Assembly (NCBI RefSeq): GCF_004345735.1
Contig: NZ_SLXL01000010.1
Location: forward strand, 50,388-114,387
Reading direction: 5' to 3'
DNA length: 64,000 bases
Source of the DNA: Rhodovulum adriaticum
GTDB taxonomy: Bacteria; Pseudomonadota; Alphaproteobacteria; Rhodobacterales; Rhodobacteraceae
The notes beneath the pieces are model-generated. The model had not been told where the DNA came from, searched no databases, and saw only the letters and a list, made by a program, of their open reading frames with translations. The translations under genes and the position numbers were made by a program. This document shows, one piece after another, positions 61,164-64,000 of this stretch (the stretch's first letter is position 1; each line of letters begins with the position of its first letter).

Positions 61164-61625
61164 TTACTGTCCGTCGCGGATTTCCTGCTGGCGCAGGGGC
61201 ATCTTGTCGATGGACCGGCTGAGTTCGCGCACGTCCCACGGGAAGGGCTTGCGCAGTTTCACGCCGCCATCCTTGCCGATGAGCACCAGCATAAAGCCGC
61301 GCGGGCGCAGTTTCGTGCGCAGGGCGCTGCGGGCGGACGGGTCGGTGTCGACGATCACCACCACGTCGCGGGCCGTCAGTTCGTCCATGCGGTCCAGCAG
61401 CAGTTCCATCTGCTCGCGGTATCGCGGGTCTGCGGGGCTGTCGGCGAAAACGACCACGGGCCGCGCCAGCCAGTGGAAATCCTCGATCGCGATCCCCTCG
61501 GCCTGTAGGACCGCTGTAGGGTCCTGCTGCCAGCGGGCCAGCGGCGTGGCGTCCTCTACCGCGTGGGCAGCCGGGGCGAATGCCGTCAGCACGGCCAGCG
61601 CAAGCGAAACAAGACGTGTGTTCAT
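61164..61625 (-). CDS. DUF4174-domain exported protein
   Basis: A 153-residue protein. The start MNTRLVSLALAVLTAFAPAAHA is a cleavable signal. The rest resembles DUF4174, a thioredoxin-fold-like family without the redox Cys pair (RPVVVFADSPADPRYREQ; RDVVVIVDTDPS; GFMLVLIGKDGGVKLRKP). Relatives act in the periplasm by prediction. The gene lies opposite pccA and mcm, in the 619-base gap between them. Confidence 0.82.
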   Translation of the reverse strand: MNTRLVSLALAVLTAFAPAAHAVEDATPLARWQQDPTAVLQAEGIAIEDFHWLARPVVVFADSPADPRYREQMELLLDRMDELTARDVVVIVDTDPSARSALRTKLRPRGFMLVLIGKDGGVKLRKPFPWDVRELSRSIDKMPLRQQEIRDGQ

Positions 61626-61679
61626 GATGCCTCCTGTCGAGCCAGATATAGGCGCAGGCGGAAAGAAAGCGAAGGCTAA

Positions 61680-61698
61680 CCCTGCGCAAGACGCAGGG
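61680..61698. repeat. hairpin in the mcm leader
   Basis: A perfect 7-bp stem CCCTGCG/CGCAGGG with loop CAAGA lies 24 bases before the mcm start codon, between the DUF4174 and mcm genes. AGAAGGAA at 61705-61712 is the mcm ribosome site. No TTTGCAAA motif is present in this gap. Confidence 0.45.
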
Positions 61699-61721
61699 CC
61701 GCAGCAAGAAGGAACGATCCG

Positions 61722-63854
<2,133 letters not shown>

Positions 63855-63876
63855 GCGCGGCGACGCCTATTGCGAT

Positions 63877-64000
<124 letters not shown>

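Overview
The window is a high-GC alphaproteobacterial chromosome segment that I read as Rhodobacteraceae (Rhodobacter/Paracoccus/Roseobacter-like). The evidence is the mix of genes: a PccR-type propionyl-CoA regulator next to pccB/pccA and a B12 mutase, a CarD regulator beside a seven-iron FdxA ferredoxin, a Suv3-like helicase, a ligase-associated exonuclease, a DUF1127 micro-protein, and an alphaproteobacterial-type RNase P RNA. Gene density is about 90 percent, with many 1-8 nt overlaps. I see no rRNA, CRISPR array, insertion sequence, integrase or prophage, so this looks like core chromosome. The last 95 bases are a pure G run directly after a perfect hairpin and are almost certainly a sequencing or assembly artefact at a contig end.

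Layout. 1-4.0 kb: 3' part of a cell-wall hydrolase, then folB-folP-glmM (folate and cell-wall precursor synthesis). 4.1-11.1 kb: mostly minus-strand singles (EamA transporter, ilvC, a UbiH-type hydroxylase, small membrane protein, HAD nucleotidase, a GntR/FCD regulator, and a membrane glycosyltransferase with a GspE-N-like front end). 11.2-18.1 kb: divergent carA/yqeY, lipB, a peptidoglycan-binding exported protein, tRNA-Leu(GAG), pepF. 18.2-22.7 kb: PhnA, ATP-dependent DNA ligase plus its partner exonuclease, alpha/beta hydrolase, SCP2 protein. 22.7-29.2 kb: TPR protein, Suv3-like helicase, S4 protein, fdxA, carD, UPF0173 hydrolase, ceramidase. 29.3-36.6 kb: purU, gatC-gatA, lipoprotein, amidase, rnpB, DUF533, rpmG, dgkA, BI-1, DUF1127. 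36.7-41.5 kb: LysR, quinone-reductase-like MDR, XRE regulator, hisN, guaD. 41.6-49.3 kb: mgtE, 5-formyl-THF cyclo-ligase, sulfotransferase-like protein, YmdB, and two SLC13/TrkA-C permeases facing each other across a small lipoprotein. 49.4-52.6 kb: yebC, EamA transporter, hemerythrin protein, a decayed DUF465 gene, CoxG-like protein.

52.6-63.9 kb is a propionyl-CoA assimilation locus: pccR, an MFS transporter, pccB, an unknown gene, ridA, two small lipoproteins and another unknown gene, pccA, a DUF4174 gene, and methylmalonyl-CoA mutase. PccB and PccA make methylmalonyl-CoA from propionyl-CoA and the mutase converts it to succinyl-CoA. Palindromic TTTGCAAA-like sites lie upstream of pccR and pccB, and a related 13-mer sits between the MDR and XRE genes 16 kb away.

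The observations most worth following are a FolB whose C-terminal half looks like a degenerate amino-acid-kinase (MfnE-like) domain, the putative PccR site network, the helicase-less ligase/exonuclease pair, the intergenic GGGTATTTT/CCAAGAAGAAG element, and a strong terminator placed just before pccA.
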